NCBI GenBank assembly: GCA_036873755.1
Contig: JAVTVY010016037.1
Coordinates: forward strand, 1 to 64,000
Reading direction: 5' to 3'
Source: Hanleya hanleyi
Lineage: Eukaryota; Mollusca; Polyplacophora; Lepidopleurida; Hanleyidae
DNA: 64,000 nucleotides
The translations under genes and the position numbers were made by a program. Each line of letters opens with the position of its first letter. Positions within the stretch are counted from its first letter, which is position 1. A model generated the notes under the pieces. The model was not told the DNA's origin. It saw nothing but the letters and a program-made list of their open reading frames with translations, and did not search any database. Shown here in pieces: positions 10,008 through 22,406 of this stretch.

Positions 10008-12640
10008 GAAAAAATTATTTATATTCCATAGCACTATTTACTATCAACAAATGTTAGAACGAAAGGTTGAAAAAATATTTTTTATTTGATAAACTATCTT
10101 CCTCTTTGTCATGTTTGTTGACACATTGCCCCGCGTTTCACTTACCACAGGCTAAGATCAATGAAGAGCGTTTAGGGTCTCTTATTGAGAAGTGATTCTG
10201 TCACCGGAGACAGACTGTGCGAAACATACATGGATATAGGCCTACTTATGTCGCTTTTGTTTATTAATTTCGCGGTGCAAACAACAGTTAAACTTGAGAC
10301 AAATTCCTTCTTGTAATTTAGTTGTTTGTATGGAGGCAGACGACAATTAGATCATTCCTCATCCGCCATCAAATATAGAATCTCCCAAATGAACATCTGC
10401 GCTTGTCAACATGGCCCGTGGAGATTTCAAAAAACTGTGCTACAACGTTCCAGATATACTCACTATCAGATGTACTCACTACGGATCCTGTAAGAACAAG
10501 CTACGAATTAAGTTGGCGTTGTGCTAGAGCTCGGAACGGCAGGATTTGCCTGTATGTCAACAATAAGCGTGCGATCTATTCATCACCAAATTTGAGAATT
10601 CTTCAATGTGGGCGCTTTTGTGTAAAACCCTTCTCAATCAGAGGTTGTAATAGTATTTTGTGACACAGTCCAACCATTTCGATTGGTTCGGTGGTTTTCA
10701 CTTAGCCCGATACGGAAGGTTTCACAAACACTTAAGGGAGGAAATAGTCGCAATGGCACGGGTCAATTTTAAGGCCATTGCTGAGGTGTGGCCACCCGTA
10801 AATGGAAACGGTTGGCCATCAACAATCGATTAGTGGTGGCCACACACTGAGTGTGATGGGATATATTTCGTGTTGTATTGCAAAAAAAAACGCATTAAAT
10901 TGCATTTTGAAAGTAACATCGCTAACTGGAAAATGACAAAAGATAACCATTATCACTTGCCCAAGAGAATAGCATTGATGTCACGTGGATTTTCATCTAG
11001 ATTGTGTTGACCGACTACCATGCTTCCAGTGGAAGGTAGATCGCGGATCAAGCTCAACTAAATAAAAAAAACTTTTGTTGAATCGCGATTTCACGCGAAA
11101 ATATAATCCACTTCGACAAAAATGTGTTTTTTCTGTCAAAGTCTGAAATTGTTCTGGAAGCACCGACCATTTTGACGAAGACTGTATTTGGTTTCGCATT
11201 CTGCTTTTGAATTTTAATCTCTGATGCATTCCCCTCTTAGTCAGGATTGGGAAAATCCTTTAAATATTACACTCTTTCAGCTTCAAACATGGCCGCCGTC
11301 TGTCGGTATCTGATCACAGTTTCAAACACCATTGACTTTTACAAAATATTCAAATGATATTATCTTTTATATCATGTTTTTTTTAAGTTCCAATACCGTT
11401 GAATTTATTATCAATGAAAATGTTATGGAGTTGACAAACGGAGTAACACACTTAACTGCACGTCCACAAACCCAGTATGTGTTTGTGTGTGCGTGTGTGT
11501 GCGTGGGGGGTTATATGTGTACGTATACGTATGCCCCCATAATTAATTGAGGGCAGCGGTCTTTCACATGCATTATGTGTATATCCAATGAGAAACGTAG
11601 TTACATTTTGTACCGACCAAATTGGGTGCCCCATATCCCACGCACCTCTGCCACCGCCATCAATTATCATGATTAGGAGTGACCCTCATACATATTTTAA
11701 GACGACCATCTATTCCTAAGCTGTTCTGGTGTGGAGGCCCAGCCATACGATTATGCCAATACGGTTTATAGGCGTATGTGTGCAAACGCAGGATCAAGTG
11801 CCAATATAAGATTCTTTATTGTCATGAATAAGTAAGAGTTATACATAACGCCACAAGTGGCAGATAAAAAAAGGAACAATTACACATTAAGATACTTTGT
11901 TTAATATACATGTACGTGTAACATATAAAAACGCACATATTGACGGATTACAATAGCCAGCACTACCATAATTTATGGCAATATATATATACATTCATGC
12001 AGGCATCCTTATGCACAAACGCGCGCACACACAAATAGATACATTTGAAAACATTAAAACGATAACAGGAGCACTAATTAAGTTAATTCTTTCTACCCTG
12101 CCCGGCTGAGCACATACCAATTGGTTTACTCTCTGGCTGAGAGTCGCAAATGCAAAATTTATCTACAGAACATTCTAAGCTCTGTGTTCTTGCAATGGAA
12201 CCAATGTGAACAAAGTCACCAACAATTCTGTTCACGTCTGTGTCCTCGCAACTCATCAGCCACAGAAATTTACTGTAACAATCTAAAGTTTCAATTTATT
12301 GTTGATCATCTGACCAGTGAACTTTTTCTCTCCTCGGAATATTTATCACAGGTGATAATGAAGTGAAATTTCTGCTGAACATAAACGACGGTGCCTGTCA
12401 TTTACTGGAACATTGTGATATCTGCCTTCTTTGATTTCGAGCCTGTAGCAATTTTAATGAATTAATATCCTATCAATGCTCCCCAATCGTACATGTCGCT
12501 ATATGGGATCTTACGTATTTCATTTGAATTTGGTGTTTGAACGTTCATGTGATGAATATTTAATAGCATTCTGACATCATGGTGGCATCTGCACTAGTCC
12601 ACTTGCAGTTGGGGAGAGGAGATAAGAGTCGCCGTCTCCG
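10008..12640. other. Mostly unannotated sequence
   Basis: No recognised gene. One ATG in a good context (CAACATGG, 10,411) opens 26 codons and then meets a strong splice-donor-like CCT|GTAAGA at 10,489/10,490; nothing else supports an exon. Other items are a short hairpin with GGTGTGGCCACC and GGTGGCCACAC arms (about 10,785-10,845), a GT-rich microsatellite at 11,477-11,505, and ATATATAT near 11,982. Confidence 0.45.
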
Positions 12641-13044
12641 TTTACCCCATAGGGGCTCGTTACTGTTGTTAATTAATTAGATTGATTACAGGGGGGGTCG
12701 AGGTAGGGAATAAATGGGGAAGGGAGGTCAATGAAGTCGGAGCCGTCACCTCACCACGCTCACAAACCTCTTGTTTTATATCGCCTTGTCTTCGAAAAGC
12801 GAATACACTTCCCTTTTAACAGATCGAGAAATGGTTAAAACGCATATATCTTACTTTACCTTATCCCGATATGGCATCTTTATGCAAAAAAGTCCATTTA
12901 TCCGCCAAATTTTAACCGATATTTCCAGACTGACCAAAATCTCGATAATTCCTCTCATCACAGTGCCCGAGAACGAGCGAGACTTCCTCGCCAGAGTTCG
13001 TCGCAAGCCAACTATCAGCTGGTATCAGTTGATTTGAGACCAGA

Positions 13045-13206
13045 ATGGCGGAAGACGAGAACAAGCAAACTGAGACTGCCTGTCTCGCAGGACACAATGT
13101 TATTATCCAGGGACAGGCAGGTACTGAAAAAACGTTTTTAATAAGAAAAGTGGCAAATCTTTTAAAACAACAGGGAAAGACTGTTGACCTTACTGCCACC
13201 ACGGGC
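13045..13206 (+). pseudogene. PIF1-like DNA helicase N-terminal fragment
   Basis: About 54 codons from ATG 13,045 match the start of PIF1-type helicases: a short lead, then NVIIQGQAGTEKT, a Walker A loop in which the Gly before the catalytic Lys is Glu, then FLIRKVANLL and the DLTATTGIA motif expected next. PIF1 helicases are 5'-3' SF1B enzymes; related ones occur in Helitrons and in expanded invertebrate gene families. Everything after TTGIA is missing because the right arm of the inverted repeat begins there. The altered Walker A and the truncation make it a non-functional fragment, either of a host gene or a Helitron. Confidence 0.6.
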
Positions 13207-13334
13207 ATAGCGACTGACGGTTCGCGACAAACTCGGGCCTGGCCAAGAAGTCTCGTCCGTTCTCGGCCACTGTGGCGAGAGGAATTATCGAGATTTTTGT
13301 CAGTCTGTAAATATCGGTTAAATTTTGGGGGGTA

Positions 13335-13412
13335 AATAGGTCTTTGGATTATGGACTCGGATATTCTCTAATGGACGACGGCTGAATTATGGATGACGGA
13401 CTAGACGCTTGT
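13335..13412 (+). mobile_element. X retroelement, 78-bp 3'-end fragment
   Basis: AATAGGTCTTTGGATTATGG through GACTAGACGCTTGT matches the last 78 bp of X copies elsewhere (for example 49,117-49,192). The opposite arm of the surrounding inverted repeat lacks it, so it is an insertion into the right arm. Truncation at the 5' side with a fixed 3' end is what target-primed reverse transcription produces. Confidence 0.75.
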
Positions 13413-13591
13413 AATTTTTGCATAAAGAGGCCAGACCGGGAGAAGGTAAAGTATGATATATGCGTTTTAACCATTTTTCGATCTGTTAAAAGGGAAGTTT
13501 ATTCGCTTTTCGAAGACAAGGGGATATAAAACAAGAGGTTTGTGAGCGTGGTGACCAATTAACAACGGTAACGAGCCCCTGTGGTGTACCC

Positions 13592-16170
13592 CCCAGTGTT
13601 TTCGCCAAAAACATGTCTATACATCTATCCTGTATTATGGTGCCATAATGTCGGGACCGCGGCAACACGAAAAGTGCGGCATCTGATTCGGCTGACCCAA
13701 CCATCTCTACCGTTAATGTTCCCTTCAAAGCACTATGAAGAGTGCTGAAAAGATTTAATTTTATTTAGATTGAGCCTATGCTTACATAGTTATGACGCGC
13801 TCCGCAATTGACTGATTTACTCGAACAACAATTTATACGAGTGATATAGCTTTTTTTCTGTGAATTGGAATCAGCAAGTCAATTATTAAGCAAGGTCCAC
13901 CTGTCGGCGTCATTAACAGAATTTTTTTTATTTCGAATTCTATCCGAAAGCAGCCTTAGTTCGTGTCATCTTATTTCGCGTTATTACGTTAAGCATTATA
14001 TGGAGGACTCGCTATGTCTTTGTAGTCGGCTAATTGACAACACACACCGGCTAATTGACAACACACACGTTACACTTCCGTTGAAAATAGCGAAACGCAA
14101 GAAACGTAAAATCATATAGATTTTTTTTTACAATAACATGACTAAAAGTAGGAATATGAAAAGAAAACGAGCCATGTTCACGCCTTTGATGTATGGAGCG
14201 TCTATCTAATCCTCGAGTGAGAATGTACATGGGTAGCCATCCAATTAAATGTTCAATTAACTTCATTTACATAAGCTCAGGTCAATCTGTGATTTTGGGC
14301 GAAAAATACACGAATAAATTGACAGAAACAGCTTGCTGTGAAACTATACTTCTGATACAGATGATAAATGTAGTCTATTGCTACTTTAAGCATAAGAGCG
14401 TCGTCTGTTGCAATCATATACAGTCACCTCAACTGTTTGATAAAAAAATGTATCAGTAAAAAGTATCACTCCATCATCTATCACTCATCCAAATACAATA
14501 AATGGTTTATCTCATGATGATTTTTGTTAGAAAATACATAAAACGCATCCTTTTAAAGTGGGAGGCCCGTCTGAGAATGGATAGGTATCATCTTCTTTTC
14601 CTTATATCCTCTACCTCTATGGGGCTAATGTCCTCAGTTGTCTACAGGATTTAGTGGGTAACTGTGCCTTGCTTTGGTTAGAGGTCACGTCCAATCAATC
14701 GAGACGATTTTTTCTATAACCGAGAAACAAAGAAAAGTCAACGATTTAGCCTGTCGAGCAATGTTCGTACCCCGAATGTATCGGACTATTTAACAAGCTC
14801 TCTATGCGATTGGCTCATATTCAGGTAAAGTGCTGGTAGATGAAAATCGGTGAATGAGCGCAAAATATTGTCTATTCACAATTCCTCTGCGTAATTCACG
14901 CAAGCTGGCAATATTTACGCCCAGCAGAATTCCAATAATATCTTAATCCCGAAAGTAGTATAATTGGGCATCCCCCGTTCGGGTTTGTTTCAGTGAAACA
15001 AGTAGTAACACTGTGAACAAGCTGTGGTGACAAAGTGCCAAAAAATCACCACTAGTGATATTGTGCATTCCGTTCTGACACTAATCCATACTGCTGATTT
15101 TCCTTATCGTCACCAGTTCCCACCGTCTCCTTAAACTACTGATACTGGTGACGTTTGTTAAAATCATCGTTTAGGTCTCCGAGATGTGATTCCACTGTTG
15201 GTGACAAATTATTAAATCACCGATCATATCTGAGCGGGCAGTGCTTGATGTCAAGGGCCGAGGCGCCGGTAGAGATAAATGTTCTCGCGGAGGAACAGGT
15301 CTTTCGCATATCGGGATTATCGGTGACGCGCAGACGATACCAGTGTTCAACTATCCACATCTGCTGTTAATCACCAAATATGAGCGAAAATCAGCACGAA
15401 GGATCCAGAAGTGCAAATACATTGCGGATCCAATCTCATGACTGTTCTATACGAAGTTGATTCATGTAACATGGAACAGTAGCGAAAACTTGAGATGAAG
15501 TACGATATGACCACTAAATATTTACGAAGTTTACAAACTGGCGGAGGGGGGAAGAGTTTATATCTGCCCAATGGCAGAATTCTCCGTTTTAGTGAGGGGT
15601 GGTGAGGCGAGCTGGGGAGAGGTGGCGGGGGAGGGGGGACGTTACCCTGCCGCTTTTCATTGTAGCCCAACGGACCATTGACACATTTTCAATTTGTTTT
15701 GTCAGACTGACGTTAGGTACATCTTGAGCCTATTATCATAATCCTAGGCCGGTACATATTGTTCAAAATTCGTAGTTTGATATCTCAAGGTGATTCGGTG
15801 TTTATAATTCTATAATTCTCGCACACACGCACAGTTATAAAAACAAGAACGAAGTTGTCATAATTAATGATTATATGGGGGTATTAGTATTATGAGAGGC
15901 CTGTATGTATGTAGACGGTAAAACTATGGAACGTTTTACGCAGCGAAAACGTACACAAAACAGATATACACCACAGGATATGGGAATTATTAGACCCGTC
16001 CTCCTGGTGACGAGGGCGATCTCATACACAGGTTATATTCACAGGGGGTGGATTTGAGGGGAGATCGGTAATTGACATAAATGTTCATAAAAGACCCATT
16101 CACCGGGTACATATAATAGGTGTATAATAATTTCTTTATTTCATTTATTACAATGTTACATTGTTGTGGT
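13592..16170. other. Unannotated sequence
   Basis: No gene or element recognised. A 21-bp unit, CGGCTAATTGACAACACACAC, is repeated twice at about 14,027-14,068. A purine-rich GGGG-containing stretch lies at 15,540-15,645. CACACACGCACAG occurs near 15,820. Confidence 0.4.
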
Positions 16171-18028
16171 TTACTGTTAATAATAATACAAATGATAGAA
16201 TATACTGAATACAATGTATGACACTTACTGTACATGTTATTGATGTAGATTGCTTGAATTTGCCATTGTCCATTATTCACTTGCAGAAGTCGCTCCGCCG
16301 CACCTCTGTGCATGAAAAGTCTTTAATTTATAGACCTAAATAGTTCTAAGTACCTACCAGCTAGAAAGAAAATATATACTTATTTAAGTTACATCGAAGC
16401 GAAAATCTCAGAATCAGCTTTTAGAGATATCAGTTATTTTCAAGATTTTAAAGATTTAAATATACGGGTATTTGGATTTATTATATTCTTTTATTAGTGT
16501 TACATTAGCCTTAAGTGTTGCAGATGTGTTTGTTGACGATAGAGAATTTTAGTAACCTTTTGTAATTATTTATTTTGTCGATCCAATAGTTTTTAAATAA
16601 TGTTGATTGCTTTAACCATGTTAACAATAAAGAAATATTGTATCTGTATACAATTCCAAATTCCAAGGTACATTCCAAATAGGGTGCATGATGCCATCTT
16701 TGTTTATGCTTCTTGTTGTATAAATTACACGACAATTTTCACCATACAAGAATTACGTCTCTCAATACCCGAGTTAATATACATTAGAGAGTAACTGGTC
16801 GATACGAGTGCATAGTAGCATAATTTCCCGTAAAATATTGTCACAAAGGGTTTTCGCAGAACAAATCACCCTTCTATTTAATCGCGATGGTTCCAAATCT
16901 CCACGTGACCCGTGAACCACAGACCACAGGTAGTTTGTTGGAAAGGGGGTAATTTTATGATTGTGCTGTTGTATTATAGGATCCCAGAATAATATCCCTG
17001 AAGTTGTTTACGTGCAGGTATCGTGTTCCGGGTTAGAGAACGATCGGCTTGACACTGCCTGATTTAGGTGTTCATAACAACACGAAAGAAGATCACAAAA
17101 TAATAAACTGGTATACGTGCACAGCTGCAGCTATTCAAGGTCATTAATCTGTTCTACAAATTCACGCTGTATATCAATATAAATACGTACGAATGAACGG
17201 AAGAGAGACAATATCAGCCATAGGAATTTCACATGTAATTGTATAATTATCCACGTGAGACCATAGCATGTGGACGCATATCGTACAACAAGAGTAAATG
17301 AACATTCAGTAGAGTATTACCTGTAAACGGAATAAATAAACTTAGTTAGAATTGTCCTTTCTAGAAATTACACTGACCATCTTTGGGCCATTCCTTTTGA
17401 TACCTTAAACGAAATCTCCTAAGGATGGTAATTAAAAATTAGGAGGGAAGGAGGGGGCGAGGTGGAGGGTACTTGCCTAAAATAATTTGATGGGGAGTAG
17501 TATTGAAGGGAGAGGAAAAGGGGTGATGTGGGGTGGAGGTTCCATTCGTGAGCAGAAAAAATGTTTGTGAGAGGGGTTGCTGGTATAAATGTATTTACAT
17601 TGGGGGAGGGGTGATTTTTTATTTGAAATATCCCATTAAAGATTTTAATAGAACGATATTCTTGAAGCATTCCCTAATTTTAGGAAATATACATCGAGTT
17701 GTTCATATATTGTATTATTGTGAAAGCGCTTTGAGTGAAATACAGTTTCGGTTATTACTCGCCGTGCTATTTTCGTATAGTGTTCTTTCTTGAAATCATT
17801 TCCATGCACAAAGGCAATTTGTCTGCATTTCATTTACTTTTGTAATACTGAAAGAGCTACTATTAAGTACTCTAAAGCACAGTATTATTAGAACAAGGTG
17901 TAGGTTACAAGAATATCACATATTTTGCTGAAAATGACCCTGTTTGATGTGTTTAAAAAATCCGTACATGTGTATTTTATCCGTAAGATGCCATAATTTT
18001 GATTTTCACGAACAAGAAAAAATCATTT

Positions 18029-18111
18029 GTCAAAAGTAGGATTCGAACCCACGCCTGGAGAACCAGACTGCAACTTGAACGCAGCGCCTTAGATCGCTCG
18101 GCCACCCTGAT
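18029..18111 (-). tRNA. tRNA-Leu-like (anticodon CAA), degenerate, in Y copy A
   Basis: The reverse complement folds as an 83-nt class II tRNA: A-box GGTGGCCGAGCG, anticodon stem CTGCG/TGCAG around loop TTCAAGT (anticodon CAA), variable arm CTGGTTCTCCAG-like, and B-box GGGTTCGAATCC. The acceptor stem is poor (A-C mismatch at the end and several G-U pairs), so this is probably a pseudo-tRNA. It lies inside Y, in the same orientation as X, just past the X 3' end. It matches the copy at 22,236 except one base in the variable/T region. Confidence 0.65.
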
Positions 18112-18209
18112 ATAGAGACTTGCGGAGGCTTATAATACAGCATATAAGTTATGCTGCCTTTTGTACGTACCGTACAATACATGCCTTGCACTATATGTTA
18201 CAAGCGTCT

Positions 18210-19324
18210 GGTCCGTCATTCATAATTCAGCCGTCGTCCATTAGCGAATATCCGCGTCCATAATCCAAAGACCTATTCCATATTCCATATAACAGTATTA
18301 GCACCAAATTCAAAAAGACAATCATAGTATACATAAACATAGGCTTGTTTCCTGCAAGAGAGAAGCGGTCAACAGTTTTCAGTGATGCCGGCAAGACATC
18401 ATAATGTTCCAAAATATCAAATCCGTATCGCTGATCAGTATTCTTAATCCATAATATTCGTTGTAAAGTCGTCATCTAAAGAATGATGTATCTCAGTCAC
18501 GCTTTGATTGTGTCTGTTCATATGAGTACCATGAGGATCTTGAAGTACATGTGTTCATACGGCCCCTAGCCCCGGGTTAAGCGGAATTAGACACACAAGT
18601 TACGAAACGTAACGCCATAGATCTTGCACGCTACGCTCGTATTTTGCTATCAGCATGCGATATGTATTGCCAAATTTGAGAAACTTTGAGTGGAGGCGCT
18701 TGGTGGTGTAGCCCTGTTTTATAAGTTTCTGCAACAATGTTTTGTGACGTTGATTAAAATCGTCACATTTAACACAGGATCTAGCAATGCTACTAAACGA
18801 GATATGTATACGCCATATGCAGGTCCCACTGGAATATTACTGTCCAGAAAGGGATAGTTTACGATGTCGAAATTGTAATCATCTCTTTTGTCATACAGTC
18901 GATGAGAGAGAAGGCCCGCTTCATTTTTATAGAGATATAGGTCTAAATACGATGTGCCTGTGTGGTTATCTGTAGTTCCCTTCAAATCCAGTGAAGGTGG
19001 ATAAATCCACAGCGAGAAGATCGTCTATATAGCGATTGGTGAATGAGAAGGAACGTGCTTTGAATGGATCGGTTTTTGAAAGCGCCTGCATATAGTCATA
19101 TTCATAAGAGAACAGATATAGGTCAGCCAATAGGGGTGCACAATTAGTACCCATTGGAATACCTATATGTTGTTGATATATTGTGTTCACATAGATATTT
19201 TTAATGAGAAATTCAAGCAACTCTATAAACAAAGAAACATCCCATGAATGATATCTCTTGTATGTAGTAGAGCTAAAGAATGCCTTAATTAATATATCTA
19301 CGATCAGTTTTCTTGAACACAAAT
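18210..19324 (-). mobile_element. X retroelement copy (Penelope-like), 5'-truncated
   Basis: The boundaries come from comparing Y copies. The fold-back Y at 24.6 kb reads directly across this point (CATGTGT|AACATGCGAC near 24,638), whereas here 1.1 kb intervenes between ACACATGG on the right and GTTACAAGCG on the left. Its 3' end, GACGCTTGT on the minus strand (GTCTGGTCC-type drift in this copy), coincides with the 3' end of the X fragments at 13,412, 49,192, 51,440, 55,199 and 58,052. Confidence 0.7.
18719..19324 (-). pseudogene. Penelope-like reverse transcriptase, C-terminal half, broken
   Basis: Read on the minus strand, codons include YQQHIGIPMGTNCAPLLADL (the palm motif before the catalytic loop), then FTNRYIDDLLAV, where YIDD is the catalytic Asp pair, ending in a stop near 18,966. 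A frame change continues with SYLDLYLYKNEAG, then LYDKRDDYNFDIVNYPFLD and GPAYGVYISRLVA. Reverse transcriptases with this GIPMGTNCAP plus YIDD combination are widespread in marine invertebrates and I place them nearest Penelope-like elements; that placement is not certain. No GIY-YIG endonuclease was seen. The N-terminal part of the enzyme is absent, as expected for a 5'-truncated insertion. Copy B keeps three residues (KFG) missing here. Confidence 0.65.
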
Positions 19325-19805
19325 ACACATGGAAAACGCACATGTTGTTAAAGGCCGACAAAATACAATTTTCGGAGCAGATAAATTCGAAATAATATGT
19401 AAGATATGATAACAAGTGTAATATGATTTATCTCGCCGATTTCTACTTTCAGACTGACTTTTGACCCTGTACCGGAACATTAACCTAACGCCGAGACGAC
19501 ATAGTTCATCAGTTGTCGAACAGGCTCCTCATGAATTCTGATTTCGGATCATGCAGGTCTAAACACCTGTGATATCTGAAAACCCAAGCGTCAAGTCCAA
19601 CATTCGATAGGCTGTAGTAGTCTGTGGAGAATTTCTGCTTTGTGTCTTTATCAGAACCAACAAGCCTACCCTAATCCATGTTAACATATCTCCAATGTCA
19701 AATCAAATGATGAAGAAATTACAAGATAAATCTGTGACATTTATCTATGATCATTTGTCTTGTCTGTCAACTGAGTTTTTGGATCGTACTAAAACTTCCA
19801 CCTTA

Positions 19806-20367
19806 CTATATTACAAAGAATACTGCAAACTGCATTCGAGGTTTACCGGGCTGCCCCATGCACTACAAAATGGGACGCGGGAATGGGTCAAGGACCGCTT
19901 TGCCACCCCCGCCCAATAATTGTAACTAAAGTTTCTTAAAATAGGACACAGAGAATGGTCTGAAATCTCCAGCTTTTCTGGGGAGTACTCCCTGTCCACA
20001 TGTTCAGAACATGCACTGGACGTTTCACACGGTTAGTTTGTAATGTTTTTAGCTCTTATGACATCGTTTTATTGCGCGGTATTGTACACCTTCCAAGCCA
20101 ATGTGTCTCACATCAAATCTAAATTGCATGAATTACCGGGGAAGGCCTCCGTGCTACAACCTCCCTGCCCCACCCCCGTGTGTCACCCTCCCCCACCCCC
20201 GCCTGTCACCCTCCTCACCCCCGTCTGTCACCCTCCCTCTCCCCTCTTTCCCAATATTCAAATTTATTGTCCATACTCGAATTATCTTATTCAAAGACCT
20301 GAACATAAGGCAGCTTAACATGAGACCCGAGAAAGGGTCTTGTGTGGGCTGATTAAATATGTAATAT
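19806..20367. other. Spacer between Y copies A and B, with C-rich tandem repeat
   Basis: No gene recognised. At about 20,163-20,240 a unit of roughly 24 bp (CTGTCACCCTCCCCCACCCC) repeats three to four times; the C-runs could form a G-quadruplex/i-motif. The rest is unannotated. Confidence 0.45.
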
Positions 20368-22235
20368 TAGTTAACAATAATAATACAAATGATAGGATAT
20401 ATTAAATACAATGTATGACACTTAATGTACAGGTTATTGATGTAGATTGCTTGACTTAGCCATTGTCCACTATTCACTTGCAGAAGTCGCCCCGCCGCAC
20501 CTCTGTGCATGAAAATTCTTCAATTTATAGACCTAAATAGTTTTAAGTACCTACAAGCTCAGAGGTAGTAAATATATACAAATTTAAATTACATCGAGGC
20601 GAAAATCTTAGAATCAGCTTTTAGAGATATCAGTAATTTTCAAGATTTTAAAGATTTAAATATACGGGTATTTGGATTTATTACATTCTTTTATTAGTAT
20701 TACATTAGCCTTAAGTGTTGCAGATGTGTTTGTTCACCATAGAGAATTTATTAACCTTTTGTAATTATTTATTTTGTCGATCCAATAGCTTTTAAATAAT
20801 GTTGATTGCTTTAACCATATTAACAATGAATAAATATTGTATCTGTATGTATCGGTAGGCCAGGTTCATGTAGTATAATGTATAAAGGCTATATTTCCGC
20901 AGGAGAGAACTGATCAACAATTTCCAGTTGTGAATCTGTTGTAAACTGATGAATTATGATTTCACTTTTGGTGCTAATTGTTCTTTCGATTAAGGTAGTT
21001 CGGACGCAGATATTCTGTATAGATGGCAGCTGACTGATCTGTCGCTTGTATTTTCGCCCCATAGGACAAGGAATCACCACATTTGTTTATAGGTACATTC
21101 CAAATAGGGTGCATGATGCCATCTTTGTTTATGCTTCTTGTTGTATAAATTACACGACAATTTTCACCATACATGGAATTACGTCTCTCAATACCCGAGT
21201 TAGTATACATCAGAGAGTAAGTGGCCGATGCGAGTGCATAATAGGAAAATTTTCCGTATAAATATTATGTCACAAACGATTTTTGCAGAACAAATCACCC
21301 TTTTATTTAATCGCGATGGCTCCAAAACTCCACGTGACACTTGGACCTCAGACCACAGGTAGTTTGTTGGAAAAGAGTTGTATTATAGGATCCCAGAATA
21401 ATATCGCTGAAGTTGTTTACGTACAGGTATGGTGTTCCGGGTTAGGGAACGATCAGCTTGACACTGCCTGATTCAGGTGTTCATAACGTGAAAGAAGATC
21501 ACAAAATAATAAACTGATTTACGTGCACAGCTACAGCTATTCAAGGTCATTAATCTCTTCTACAAATTCACGCTGTATATCAATATAAATACGTACGAAT
21601 GAACGGAAGGGAGACAATATCAGCCATAGGAATTACACATGTAATTGTATAATTATCCACGTGAGACCATAGCATGTGGATGCATATCGTACAACAAGAG
21701 TAAATGAACATTCAGTAGCGTATTACCTGTAAACGGAATAACACTATTCCATTCGTGAGCAGAAAAAAGGTTTCTGAGAGGGGTTGCTGGTATAAATGTA
21801 TTCACATTGGGGGAGGGGGTATTTTTTATTTGAAATATCCCATTAAACATTTTAATAGAACGATATTCTTGAAGCATTCCCTAATTCTAGGAAAAATACA
21901 TCGAGTTGTTCATATATTGTATTATTGTGAAAGCGCTTTGAGTGAAATACAGTTTCGGTTATTACTCGCCGTGCTATTTTCGTATAGTGTTCCTTCTTGA
22001 AATCATTTCCATGCACAAAGGCAATTTGTCTGCACCTCATTTACTTTTGTAATACTGAAAGGGCTACTATTAAGTACTCTAAACCACAGTATTATTAGAA
22101 CAAGGTGTAGATTACAAGAATATCACATATTTTGCTGAAAATGACCCTGTTTGATGTGTTTAAAAAATCCGTATATGTGTATTTTATCCGTAAGATGCCA
22201 AAATTTTGATTTTCACGAACAAGAAAAAATCATTT

Positions 22236-22318
22236 GTCAAAAGTAGGATTCGAACCCACGTCTGGAGAACCAGACTGCAACTTGAACGCAGCGCCTTAGA
22301 TCGCTCGGCCACCCTGAT
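22236..22318 (-). tRNA. tRNA-Leu-like (anticodon CAA), degenerate, in Y copy B
   Basis: Same fold and same weak acceptor stem as the copy at 18,029; the two differ by one base (CACGTCTGG here, CACGCCTGG there, plus strand). Anticodon loop TTCAAGT gives CAA. Probably a passenger pseudo-tRNA of the Y repeat rather than a gene in use. Confidence 0.65.
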
Positions 22319-22406
22319 ATAGAGACTTGCGGAGGCTTATAATACAGCGTATAAGTTATGCTGCCTTTTGTACGTACCGTACAATACATGCCTTGCACTA
22401 TATGTT

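Larger units (their letters stand above)
12641..13591. repeat. Inverted repeat (fold-back) enclosing a PIF1-type helicase fragment
   Basis: The left arm (about 12,641-13,020) and right arm (about 13,207-13,591) are reverse complements. CTTGTTTTATATCGCCTTGT (12,770) mirrors ACAAGGGGATATAAAACAAG (13,517), and CGAGAACGAGCGAGACTTC (12,968) mirrors GAAGTCTCGTCCGTTCTCG (13,247). The right arm carries a 78-bp X insertion, and the left arm has about 70 bp that the right lacks near its outer end. The loop of about 185 bp holds the helicase segment. No transposase or target duplication was identified. Confidence 0.65.
16171..19805 (-). repeat. Y repeat, direct copy A (tRNA-Leu-bearing, interrupted by X)
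   Basis: A long segment nearly identical to 20,368-23,710 (copy B), and related to both arms of the fold-back at 24,193-27,636. Read on the minus strand it runs from GGTGGAAGTTTTAGTACGAT (19,804 inward), through a segment before X (19,325-19,487), the X insertion (18,210-19,324), a tRNA-Leu-like sequence (18,029-18,111), to an AT-rich remainder down to 16,171. Copy A keeps about 190 bp (17,332-17,545, with GGGG-rich sequence) that copy B has lost. Y is probably a non-coding element; no transposase was seen. Confidence 0.7.

Noticed and set aside
18029..22318. Two functional tRNA-Leu(CAA) genes
   Set aside because: The acceptor stem has a terminal A-C mismatch and several G-U pairs in both copies, so they are more likely passenger pseudo-tRNAs.
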